Positions 39,831-47,127 of a stretch of 52,829 nt of DNA are shown here, in pieces; position 1 is the stretch's first letter; every line of letters begins with the position of its first letter. The translations under genes and the position numbers were made by a program. The notes beneath the pieces are model-generated. The model did not search any database and had not been told where the DNA came from. It saw only the letters and a list, made by a program, of their open reading frames with translations. The stretch is from an uncultured Hymenobacter sp. Lineage in GTDB: Bacteria > Bacteroidota > Bacteroidia > Cytophagales > Hymenobacteraceae. The stretch covers positions 1 to 52,829 of the forward strand of contig CAJYPK010000029.1 of assembly GCA_913776615.1 (NCBI GenBank), in the 5' to 3' direction.

Positions 39831-40300
39831 CATTTAACAATTATCATTTAACATTTAACAGGCCATTTTTGCGGCACTGAATGATGATTGGTGGAAAGCC
39901 GAATGTGCTGTATGAGAAGGCTTATGCTTTTGGTGTTCGGGCGGTGCGAGCTTACCAGTTTCTTTCAGTAGAGAAGCGTGAGTATGTGCTCTCCAAACAG
40001 CTACTGCGTTGCGGTACCAGCATTGGGGCCAATGTGGCGGAAGCTAATGGCGCGCTCTCCGACGCTGATTTTTCAGCCAAAATTTCCATCAGCTATAAAG
40101 AATGCTTGGAAACCAAGTATTGGCTTAATCTACTGCACGATACCGATTACCTCACCGCTGCCATGTTTAGCAGCTTACATAGTGACGCCGACGAGCTAGC
40201 TAGGATGCTCTTCACTACCCTGCGCTCCACCAACCGCATTAAAACCACTAGCAGCCGCTCATTGAACAGCTGTTAACTGCTAATTGATAAATGTTAAATG
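39831..40300 (+). mobile_element. Heptad-inverted-repeat cassette carrying a four-helix-bundle gene
   Basis: The left arm 39831-39860 consists of units CATTTAA, CAATTAT, CATTTAA, CATTTAA, CA. The right arm 40271-40300 consists of TGTTAAC, TGCTAAT, TGATAAA, TGTTAAA, TG. The arms are inverted copies with 26 of 30 matching bases. The left arm begins at the first base after the thrA stop codon; the right arm contains the four-helix-bundle stop codon and the thrB start codon. The gene fills the space between. The arm architecture equals that of the gene-less palindromes at 121, 15631, 46960 and 48343. Mobility is an inference. Confidence 0.6.
39881..40276 (+). CDS. Four-helix-bundle protein (S23 / rRNA intervening-sequence type), 131 aa
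   Basis: LSKQLLRCGTSIGANVAEAN is the signature of the TIGR02436/S23 family, first known from proteins encoded inside 23S rRNA intervening sequences; SYKECLETKYWLNLL is the second conserved block. The structure is a small four-helix bundle that forms pentamers in relatives (Avd of diversity-generating retroelements). The protein ends within the right inverted-repeat arm. A -7-like CATTTTTG at 39864-39871 suggests its own promoter. It lies in the thr operon between thrA and thrB although it has no known role in threonine synthesis. Function in this context is unknown. Confidence 0.92.
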   Translation: MMIGGKPNVLYEKAYAFGVRAVRAYQFLSVEKREYVLSKQLLRCGTSIGANVAEANGALSDADFSAKISISYKECLETKYWLNLLHDTDYLTAAMFSSLHSDADELARMLFTTLRSTNRIKTTSSRSLNSC

Positions 40301-41223
40301 AAGTAACCGTTCACGCCCCAGCCACTATCGCCAACGTCGGCTGCGGCTTCGATGTATTGGGCCTGTGCCTCACTGCACCCTACGACACGGTGCGCCTCAC
40401 GCGGCGCGATGAGCCGGGTCTCATCATCCGGCACCTCGACGACTACGACCTGCCCACCGACCCCAATCGCAACGTGGCCGGCGCGGCGCTGCTGGCCCTG
40501 CTGCGCGCCGTGCCCGAGCCGCTGGGCTTCGAGGTTGAGATTACCAAGGGCATCCGGCCGGGTAGCGGCATCGGCAGCAGCGCGGCGAGTGCGGCCGGGG
40601 CCGTGGTGGCGGCCAACGCACTGCTGGGCAACCGCTTCAGCAATACTGAATTGATTGACATGGCCATGTACGGCGAGGCCGTAGCCTCGGGCGTGCGCCA
40701 CGCCGACAATATCGCCCCGGCCATTTGCGGCGGCTTCACCCTGGTGCGGGCTGTGCAGCCAACGCTCGACGTGCTGGCCCTGCCCGCCCCGCCCCTGTGG
40801 GTGGCCGTGGTGCACCCGCAATTCGAAGTCAAAACCAAGGAGGCCCGCGCCGTGCTGCCCACCTCGGTGCCGCTGGCCCTGGCCGTGCGCCAGTGGGCCA
40901 ACGTGGGGGGCCTGGTGGCCGGCTTCCTCACCCACGACCACGCGCTGATTGCCCGCGCCCTGGAAGACTACATCGTGGAGCCGGCCCGCGCCGCGCTCAT
41001 CCCCGGCCTGGGCGATGCCAAGCGGCTGGCCCTGGCGGCCGGCGCGCTGGGCGGGGGTATCTCGGGCTCGGGGCCGTCTATTTTCATGCTCAATAAGGAC
41101 GAGGCCACGGCCAACGCCGCCGCCGAGGCGCTGGGCAGCGTGTACCGCAAAATGGGCATCGATTTTCACTTGCACGTGGGGCCGATTGCCAGCCAGGGCG
41201 CGCGGGTGGTGGCGTCAGCATAG
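40291..41223 (+). CDS. thrB: Homoserine kinase, 310 aa
   Basis: GHMP-family kinase that phosphorylates homoserine. The ATP loop RPGSGIGSSAASAAGA is near residue 90, N-terminal VHAPATIANVGCGFDVLG is typical, and the C-terminal GGGISGSGPSIF block is the third GHMP motif. Length is normal. Its ATG and first codons (MLNE) are encoded by the right arm of the cassette, so the insertion supplied the start region. Followed by an R2 palindrome and thrC. Confidence 0.96.
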   Translation: MLNEVTVHAPATIANVGCGFDVLGLCLTAPYDTVRLTRRDEPGLIIRHLDDYDLPTDPNRNVAGAALLALLRAVPEPLGFEVEITKGIRPGSGIGSSAASAAGAVVAANALLGNRFSNTELIDMAMYGEAVASGVRHADNIAPAICGGFTLVRAVQPTLDVLALPAPPLWVAVVHPQFEVKTKEARAVLPTSVPLALAVRQWANVGGLVAGFLTHDHALIARALEDYIVEPARAALIPGLGDAKRLALAAGALGGGISGSGPSIFMLNKDEATANAAAEALGSVYRKMGIDFHLHVGPIASQGARVVASA

Positions 41224-41232
41224 CCCTTTGCC

Positions 41233-41313
41233 GTCATGCTGACGAAGGAAGCATCTTATCACGCCCCGCTACTCTGTTCCAACCTGACAAGATGCTTCCT
41301 TCGTCAGCATGAC
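41233..41313. repeat. REP-like palindrome R2, perfect 25-bp arms, between thrB and thrC
   Basis: GTCATGCTGACGAAGGAAGC (41233 on) and its inverted copy (41289-41313) match over 25 bp around a 31-nt loop. The arms carry GACGAAGG instead of GAGCTTGC, a subtype of the family. It could attenuate thrC transcription within the operon. Confidence 0.9.
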
Positions 41314-41335
41314 AATCGTATTTTCTTGAGATAAT

Positions 41336-42628
41336 ATGCGCTACTACAGCCTCAATCGCCAGTCGCCGCCAGTTGATTTCCGCACCGCCGCCATCGCCGG
41401 GCAGGCCCCCGACGGCGGCTTGTACTTCCCGGAAAGCATTCCGCAGTTCTCGGCCGACTTGCTGCGTAATCTGGCCAGCCGCTCGCAGGCCGACATCGCC
41501 TACGAAGTGATGCGGCCCTACGTGGGCGACACCATCCCGGAAGTTGACCTGCGCCGCATCTGCGCCGAAACGGTAGATTTTCCCTTTCCGCTGGTACCTA
41601 TCACCGAGCGCATCGGCGCGCTGGAATTATTTCACGGGCCGACGCTGGCGTTCAAGGACGTGGGAGCGCGCTTCATGAGCCGCTGCCTGGGGTATTTTTC
41701 GCGGGGCGAAACCCAGCCGGTAACCGTGCTGGTAGCCACCTCCGGCGATACGGGGGGCGCGGTGGCGCACGGCTTCCTGGGGGTGCCGGGCGTGGACGTA
41801 GTCATTCTTTACCCCTCGGGCAAGGTGAGTCCTTTGCAGGAATTGCAGCTCACCACGCTGGGGCAGAACATCACGGCGCTGGAAGTAAGCGGTAATTTCG
41901 ACGACTGCCAGCGGCTGGTGAAGCAGGCTTTTCTGGACGAGGAACTGACGGGTCGGCGCACGCTCACCTCGGCCAATAGCATCAACGTGGCGCGCTGGCT
42001 GCCGCAGCAGCTTTATTACCTATTTGCCCTGCAGCAGTGGGCGGGGGCCGCGCCGCCCGTCGTGGCGGTGCCCAGCGGCAACTTCGGCAACCTGTGCGCC
42101 GGGCTGCTGGCCCACGCCTCGGGCCTGCCGGTGGGCCACTTCATTGCCGCCTGCAATGCCAACGATGCCGGGGCCGAATATCTGCGCACGGCCATTTTCA
42201 CGCCGAAAACGGCCGTGCCGACCATTTCCAACGCGATGGACGTGGGCCACCCGAGCAATTTTGTCCGCATCCTGGAGCTGTTCCGGCACGAGCACGCCAC
42301 CATCAGCCAGCTGCTGAGTGGCTACACGGTGAGCGATGCCGATACCAGCGCCACCATTCGGCGCGTGGAGGCCGAGCGCAAGTACCTGCTCGACCCGCAC
42401 GGCGCGGTAGCGTTTTTCGCCCTCGAAAATTACCTGGCGGCGCACCCGGCCGCCGCAGGCTTTCTGCTGGCCACGGCCCACCCGGTGAAGTTCCCCGAGG
42501 TGGTCGAGCCGCTCATCGGCCGCCAAATTGAGTTGCCGGCCGCTTTGCATTATTTATTGGAAAAACCCAAGCAGAGCGTGCCGCTGGCCCCCAGCTACGA
42601 GGCGTTGCGGGCCTGGCTGCTGAAATAA
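41336..42628 (+). CDS. thrC: Threonine synthase, 430 aa
   Basis: Converts O-phosphohomoserine to threonine with PLP. LFHGPTLAFKDVGARFMSRC carries the PLP Lys near residue 108. VLVATSGDTGGAVAHGF is the phosphate loop. N-terminal MRYYSLNRQSPPVDFRTA is typical of the family. Length is normal. It completes the threonine operon. The gap to the next gene holds a hairpin. Confidence 0.97.
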   Translation: MRYYSLNRQSPPVDFRTAAIAGQAPDGGLYFPESIPQFSADLLRNLASRSQADIAYEVMRPYVGDTIPEVDLRRICAETVDFPFPLVPITERIGALELFHGPTLAFKDVGARFMSRCLGYFSRGETQPVTVLVATSGDTGGAVAHGFLGVPGVDVVILYPSGKVSPLQELQLTTLGQNITALEVSGNFDDCQRLVKQAFLDEELTGRRTLTSANSINVARWLPQQLYYLFALQQWAGAAPPVVAVPSGNFGNLCAGLLAHASGLPVGHFIAACNANDAGAEYLRTAIFTPKTAVPTISNAMDVGHPSNFVRILELFRHEHATISQLLSGYTVSDADTSATIRRVEAERKYLLDPHGAVAFFALENYLAAHPAAAGFLLATAHPVKFPEVVEPLIGRQIELPAALHYLLEKPKQSVPLAPSYEALRAWLLK

Positions 42629-42637
42629 CTTGCGCGA

Positions 42638-42731
42638 GAATTTCCCGCCGGGATAAACGCGGAGATACGTCGGGCTGTTCTCCCCCTGGCGAATCTCCAC
42701 GATTCGCCCCAGCGTACCCAGCGGGAAACTT
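42638..42731. repeat. Composite hairpin between thrC and the DUF3365 gene
   Basis: An outer pair AATTTCCCGC / GCGGGAAACTT (42639 and 42721) and an inner GCGAATC, loop TCCAC, GATTCGC (42689-42707) are nested. It may act as a terminator or be a degraded mobile hairpin; there is no U-run. Confidence 0.45.
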
Positions 42732-42742
42732 CTAGCCATACC

Positions 42743-43411
42743 ATGCGAAAAGCGCTTTTATTTCTGCCTTTCCTCTTCGCCGCCTGCCGGCCCGACCAGG
42801 TCGAGCACCTACCCGGCACCAAGCAGATAGCCGAAGAAACCGCCAATTGGGAGGTCAAGCGCATCATGCCCAACGACTTGCTGCACGCCACCCGCTGGGC
42901 CGGCGATTCCCTCACGGCTTATGCCGATACGCTGCTGCGCCGCACCCTGGCCCGTGAGCTGGCCAAGGGTAACCTGGCCCAGGCGGCTACCTTCTGCCGT
43001 CCGCAAAGCTACCCGGCCGTCGATTCGATGGCTCGCAAGTGGCACGCCAGCCCCCGCCGCGCCGAGTGGCAGGCGGCCCCGGCCGGTGCTACGCTGGCCG
43101 CCGCGGGTTTGCGCCCCGATACCCTGCGCCTCATCGGCCGGCCGGCCGCCGATACGTTTTATTACCAGCGGCCCATCGTACTGGCCAATCATCTGTGCCT
43201 GCGCTGCCACGGCCAGCCGGGCCGCGACCTCACGGCCGCCGAGGCGCAATTGCTTCAGCAGCAGCACCCGGGGTTGAAATCGGTGGGCCGACAGCCGGGG
43301 CAGGTACTCGGGGCCTGGCAACTCACGCTGGAACGCAGCGGCGTGGCCGAGTTTTACACCCTGAAAACGCGTAAGAAGTGGAAGGAGCACAAAATGCCGA
43401 AGCTGTTTTAG
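42743..43411 (+). CDS. DUF3365 (Tll0287-like) haem-binding lipoprotein, 222 aa
   Basis: Lipoprotein signal with LFAAC (Cys15). LCLRCHGQPG contains a c-type haem site CxxCH (Cys152, Cys155, His156). FYYQRPIVLANHLCLRCHG is the DUF3365 hallmark, a PAS-like periplasmic redox sensor or electron carrier. Ends HKMPKLF. It follows thrC by 114 nt, but there is no functional link evident. Requires a cytochrome c maturation system, not seen in this window. Confidence 0.9.
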   Translation: MRKALLFLPFLFAACRPDQVEHLPGTKQIAEETANWEVKRIMPNDLLHATRWAGDSLTAYADTLLRRTLARELAKGNLAQAATFCRPQSYPAVDSMARKWHASPRRAEWQAAPAGATLAAAGLRPDTLRLIGRPAADTFYYQRPIVLANHLCLRCHGQPGRDLTAAEAQLLQQQHPGLKSVGRQPGQVLGAWQLTLERSGVAEFYTLKTRKKWKEHKMPKLF

Positions 43412-43471
43412 CGGCGCTGGACGCGTTTAGGCTAAGCCCGACTTTTCTGCGTACAGCTTATTTTTCAAATT

Positions 43472-44755
43472 ATGCTATCTGCTATGGCTAGTGCTGTTGA
43501 CCCTATTATCATTATAGGCGCGGGCATGGCCGGGCTGGCCTGCGCCACCTGGCTGCACCGCGCCGGCCGCCCCGTGCTGCTACTCGAAGCCGCCGACGGC
43601 GTGGGCGGGCGCGTTCGCACCGACCTCACGCCCGATGGCTTCCGGCTCGACCGGGGCTTCCAGATTTTACTGAATAATTACCCCGAGGCCCGGCGTATGT
43701 TCGACTACGGGGCGCTCAATTTGAAGGCTTATCGCTCGGGGGCCGTCATCCGGCTGCCCGACGGCCAGGAAACCACCCTCGAAAACCCGTTGCATGCTCC
43801 CATGATGGCGTTAGCCGCGCTGGCCTCCCCCATCGGCACGGCTAAAGACAAGGCACTCATCATGAAGCTAGTAACCCAGCTGGCAGGCCGCCCGCCCGAG
43901 CAGCTGCTGGGCCGGGCTGGGGCCACAACCACCCTGGCCTACCTGCGCGACTTTGGCTGGAGCGAGCAGATTATCACCAATTTCTTCCGCCCCTTCTTCG
44001 GCGGCGTGTACCTCGACCGCGAGCTGGGCACGGCCAGCAATTTCTTTGAATTTGTTTTTCAGCAGTTTATGCAGGGCGCGGCTACGGTGCCGGTCCTGGG
44101 TATGCAGCAGCTACCCGAGCAGTTAGCGGCCCGCCTGCCTGCGGGCGCTATCCGCCTGCATACGCCCGTGGCCGCCGTGGCCGAGGGCGGGCGCCGCGTG
44201 CACCTGGCCAGCGGCGAGACGCTGTCCGCCGCCGCCGTGGTGCTCGCTACCGATGGGCCCGCCGCCGCCCGCCTGCTCGGGGCTGACTTACACGCCCCGG
44301 CCCGCCCCGTGGCCCGGCTGACTACCTGCACGTACTTTGCCACGGCGGGGGCCGCTCCCAGCCACGGCCCCCGACTGCTGCACCTCAATGCGCGGCCCGG
44401 GGCGCTGGTCCACAACGTAGCCTTCCCGGCCGAAGTCAGCCCGGCGGTGGCTCCGACTGGTCAGGGGCTGGTGTCGGTGAGTACCCACGGCGAGCATGGC
44501 TTATCAGAAGATGAATTGACGGTCCGCTTGCGCACTGAGCTGGCCGATTGGTTTGGGCCGGTGGCTACGATGTGGCGGCACCTGCGCACGTACCGCATCG
44601 AGCAGGCGCTGCCCATCTTCGGCCCCGGCCAGCCCGTGCAACAGGAGCTGCGCCTCGGCGATACGCTTTTCCGCTGCGGCGACTGGGTCAGCTATCCCTC
44701 GCTCAACGCCGCGCTCAGCACCGGCCGCCAAGTGGCCGAGATGCTTGTAGGGTAA
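43472..44755 (+). CDS. FAD-dependent amine-oxidase-type oxidoreductase, 427 aa
   Basis: IIIIGAGMAGLACATWLHRA is the dinucleotide-binding GxGxxG fold near residue 12; VLLLEAADGVGGRVRTDL completes the FAD motif typical of the amine oxidase / carotenoid desaturase / protoporphyrinogen oxidase superfamily. The C-terminal FRCGDWVSYPSLNAALSTGR is the FAD-binding end. The substrate is uncertain. The start may be 43472 or the Met at 43484. The last codons and the stop lie in a palindrome shared with the convergent LysR gene. Confidence 0.88.
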   Translation: MLSAMASAVDPIIIIGAGMAGLACATWLHRAGRPVLLLEAADGVGGRVRTDLTPDGFRLDRGFQILLNNYPEARRMFDYGALNLKAYRSGAVIRLPDGQETTLENPLHAPMMALAALASPIGTAKDKALIMKLVTQLAGRPPEQLLGRAGATTTLAYLRDFGWSEQIITNFFRPFFGGVYLDRELGTASNFFEFVFQQFMQGAATVPVLGMQQLPEQLAARLPAGAIRLHTPVAAVAEGGRRVHLASGETLSAAAVVLATDGPAAARLLGADLHAPARPVARLTTCTYFATAGAAPSHGPRLLHLNARPGALVHNVAFPAEVSPAVAPTGQGLVSVSTHGEHGLSEDELTVRLRTELADWFGPVATMWRHLRTYRIEQALPIFGPGQPVQQELRLGDTLFRCGDWVSYPSLNAALSTGRQVAEMLVG

Positions 44756-44824
44756 GCTTTAGCTTGCCGGGCGGTCGACGAGCCGCGACCCACCGCACGC
44801 CGGGCAAGCTAAAGCTTACCCTAC
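44747..44824. repeat. 27-bp inverted repeat spanning both convergent stop codons (R7)
   Basis: GTAGGGTAAGCTTTAGCTTG at 44747 and its inverted copy ending at 44824 pair over 27 bp with one mismatch, loop 44774-44797. The TAA of the oxidoreductase (44753-44755) and the TAG of the LysR gene (44823-44821) lie in opposite arms. It probably acts as a bidirectional terminator. Confidence 0.8.
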
Positions 44825-45711
44825 ACCAACGCTACCAATGCTTGCAGCAGTGGCGCGGGGCGCTCAGCCAGGTAGGCTACGCACTGCGTCAATAAAACAT
44901 TCTCCCCGCCCACCACACGCAGCGGTCGGGCCACCACGCCGGGCACCGCGCTCAGGTCGAAAAACGAGGGCACGAAGGCCACGCCCAACCCCAGCCGCAC
45001 GAGGTTGCTGAGCAATTCGAGCGACGAGACTTCCTGCACGATGGCCCCCCGCCGGCTGAAGCCTGCCTGCTGGCACAGGTGCTCAATCTCCTCGTACACC
45101 GGGTGCAGCGGGCGGCTGATTTCCACCCATTTTTCGTGGGCCAGGGCCTCCAGCGGCACCTCGGGCAGGCTGGCCAGCGGGTGCGCGGCGGGCAGCGCCA
45201 CCGCCAACCCGCCTTGGCCGAAGGGCCGCGCCGCCAGCTCGGGGTGCAGCAGCGGCAGCATGGTGAGGCCCAGCTCGATGCGGCCCGCCACCAAAGCCTC
45301 CTGCACCGCCCGGAACGTCGGCAACTCGTGCAAGTGAAACTGCACGTCGGGAAAGCTCTCGTTGAAGCGCTGCACGATACCTACCAGGCGATCGGGGCGC
45401 AGCAATTGGTAATAACCCAGCTCTACCGACTTCTGCTGCGAGCCTACGCGGCGCACATTTTCAATAGCTTGGCGGCTGAGCTGTAATACTTGCTGGGCAT
45501 CGGCCAAAAAAGCAGTGCCGGCCTCGGTAAGCACCACCCGCCGCTGGCGCGTGCGCTGCTGGTGGTCGAACAGCTCCACCCCCAGCTCGCTTTCCAGCAG
45601 TTGAATCTGCTGGCTGAGGGCAGGCTGCGACACGCACAGCTTGTCGGCCGCCCGGCCGTAGTGCAGCTCGGTGGCGACCTCGGCAAAGTAGCGTAGCTGG
45701 CGGAGTTCCAT
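44821..45711 (-). CDS. LysR family transcriptional regulator, 296 aa
   Basis: N-terminal winged HTH: MELRQLRYFAEVATELHYGR, then VSQPALSQQIQLLE. The C-terminal periplasmic-binding-like effector domain covers 90-290. Divergent from hppD with a 117-nt gap that contains LysR-type palindromes (45724-45788). The likely target is the hppD-hmgA tyrosine degradation genes plus its own promoter. The effector is unknown; an aromatic catabolite is a reasonable guess. Confidence 0.93.
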   Translation of the reverse strand: MELRQLRYFAEVATELHYGRAADKLCVSQPALSQQIQLLESELGVELFDHQQRTRQRRVVLTEAGTAFLADAQQVLQLSRQAIENVRRVGSQQKSVELGYYQLLRPDRLVGIVQRFNESFPDVQFHLHELPTFRAVQEALVAGRIELGLTMLPLLHPELAARPFGQGGLAVALPAAHPLASLPEVPLEALAHEKWVEISRPLHPVYEEIEHLCQQAGFSRRGAIVQEVSSLELLSNLVRLGLGVAFVPSFFDLSAVPGVVARPLRVVGGENVLLTQCVAYLAERPAPLLQALVALV

Positions 45712-45723
45712 GCCGCAAATTTC

Positions 45724-45788
45724 AATAAGAAATTCTTATTGGCCTCATAAGTAACCAATATTGGACATCTCAACTAACGCACGTTAGT
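45724..45788. promoter_or_regulatory. Cluster of palindromes between LysR gene and hppD (operator region)
   Basis: AATAAGA-AAT-TCTTATT (45724-45740) matches the ATAAG-N5-CTTAT form of the LysR box (T-N11-A). CCAATATTGG (45755-45764) and ACTAACG-CA-CGTTAGT (45773-45788) are further palindromes. The first lies 12 nt from the LysR start codon, consistent with autoregulation; the last is about 40 nt from the hppD ATG. Confidence 0.55.
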
Positions 45789-45828
45789 ATTGCGTTTAAT
45801 CCAGGTACTATCCCCATCTCCGTCAGTC

Positions 45829-46959
45829 ATGGAAACTCTCGTTGCCCAGGAGCTTCAGCAGCGCGCCACCACCGATTTTCTGCCGCTGCTCGGCACCGAT
45901 TATCTCGAATTTTACGTGGGCAACGCCAAGCAGGCGGCCTACTATTACAAGGCGGCCTTCGGCTTCCAGACCGTAGCCTACGCCGGCCCCGAAACCGGCG
46001 TGCGCGACCGGGCCAGCTACGTACTGCAACAAGGCAAAATCCGGCTGGTACTTACTACCGCCATGCACTCCGACCACGAGATTTCGGCGCACGTGCGGCA
46101 GCACGGCGACGGCGTTAAAATCCTGGCCCTGTGGGTAGATGATGCCTTCGAAAGCTACGAAAAGACCATGAGCCGCGGCGCCCGCTCTTACCAGGAGCCC
46201 AAGGTGCTCACCGACGAGTTTGGCGAGGTGCGCACGGCGGGCATCTACACCTACGGCGAAACGGTGCACCTGTTCGTGGAGCGCAAAAACTACCACGGGG
46301 CCTTCCTGCCCGGCTACGTGGCCCAGCAGTCGAGCTTCAACCCCAGCGAGGTGGGCCTGCGCTACGTGGACCACTGCGTGGGCAACGTGGGCTGGAACCG
46401 CATGAACGAAACCGTGAAATGGTACGAGGACGTGATGGGCTTCGCCAACATCCTGAGCTTCGACGACAAGCAGATTACCACCGAGTACTCGGCGCTCATG
46501 AGCAAGGTGATGAGCAACGGCAACGGCTACGTGAAATTCCCCATTAACGAGCCGGCCGAGGGTAAGAAGAAGTCGCAGATCGAGGAGTACCTGACCTTTT
46601 ACGAGGGCGAGGGCGTGCAGCACATCGCGGTGGCTACCGACGATATTATCAGCACCGTGCGCGAGCTGAAAGCCCGCGGCGTAGAGTTCCTGCACACGCC
46701 CGATACCTATTACGACAACCTGCGCGCTCACGTCGGCAACATCGACGAGGATGTAGAGGCCCTGCGCGCCCTGCGCATCATGGCCGACCGCGACGAAGAG
46801 GGCTATCTACTCCAGATTTTTACCAAGCCCGTCGAAGACCGCCCCACGGTGTTCTTCGAAATCATCCAGCGTAAGGGAGCCAAGAGCTTCGGCGCCGGCA
46901 ACTTCAAAGCCCTCTTCGAAAGCCTGGAACGCGAGCAAGACCGGCGCGGAAACCTGTAG
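45829..46959 (+). CDS. hppD: 4-Hydroxyphenylpyruvate dioxygenase, 376 aa
   Basis: Fe(II) enzyme that turns 4-hydroxyphenylpyruvate into homogentisate. VDHCVGNVGWNRM and VQHIAVATDDI supply the two His ligands, and TVFFEIIQRKG the Glu ligand; GAGNFKALFESLE is the C-terminal helix closing the active site. Two VOC domains are present. The ATG at 45829 (METLVAQE) was preferred over an upstream ATG. It forms a unit with hmgA, and the LysR gene is divergent. Confidence 0.96.
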   Translation: METLVAQELQQRATTDFLPLLGTDYLEFYVGNAKQAAYYYKAAFGFQTVAYAGPETGVRDRASYVLQQGKIRLVLTTAMHSDHEISAHVRQHGDGVKILALWVDDAFESYEKTMSRGARSYQEPKVLTDEFGEVRTAGIYTYGETVHLFVERKNYHGAFLPGYVAQQSSFNPSEVGLRYVDHCVGNVGWNRMNETVKWYEDVMGFANILSFDDKQITTEYSALMSKVMSNGNGYVKFPINEPAEGKKKSQIEEYLTFYEGEGVQHIAVATDDIISTVRELKARGVEFLHTPDTYYDNLRAHVGNIDEDVEALRALRIMADRDEEGYLLQIFTKPVEDRPTVFFEIIQRKGAKSFGAGNFKALFESLEREQDRRGNL

Positions 46960-47122
46960 TTTAATTATGAATTATGAGTTATGAATTATGAGTTGGGCTC
47001 GCTGCTACCTACTGTCGTCGTCTAGCAGTCGTTAATGACCTATCGTAGCCCGAGCCAGCTTAATTCAACCAACGCGCCCCAAAAGCCAACTCATAATTCA
47101 TAACTCATAATTCATAATTAAA
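46960..47122. repeat. Heptad-repeat palindrome (ATGARTT type), perfect 37-bp arms, between hppD and hmgA
   Basis: The left arm 46960-46996 (units TTTAATT, ATGAATT, ATGAGTT, ATGAATT, ATGAGTT, GG) is an exact inverted copy of 47086-47122. The 89-nt loop has no gene. It starts directly after the hppD stop codon, as the thr cassette starts directly after thrA. Confidence 0.95.
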
Positions 47123-47127
47123 AACAA

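Noticed and set aside
37320..39833. An 837-codon open frame on the minus strand opposite thrA
   Set aside because: Same mirror effect; repetitive Gly/Arg/His-rich product without motifs. thrA is complete on the plus strand.
39881..40276. Avd protein of a diversity-generating retroelement
   Set aside because: The four-helix-bundle fold is shared, but no reverse transcriptase or template/variable repeat pair is nearby.
42554..42739. 61-codon minus-strand frame between thrC and the DUF3365 gene
   Set aside because: Its second half is the thrC antisense and the first half is the hairpin region; it may be a translated piece of a repeat but there is no support for a gene.
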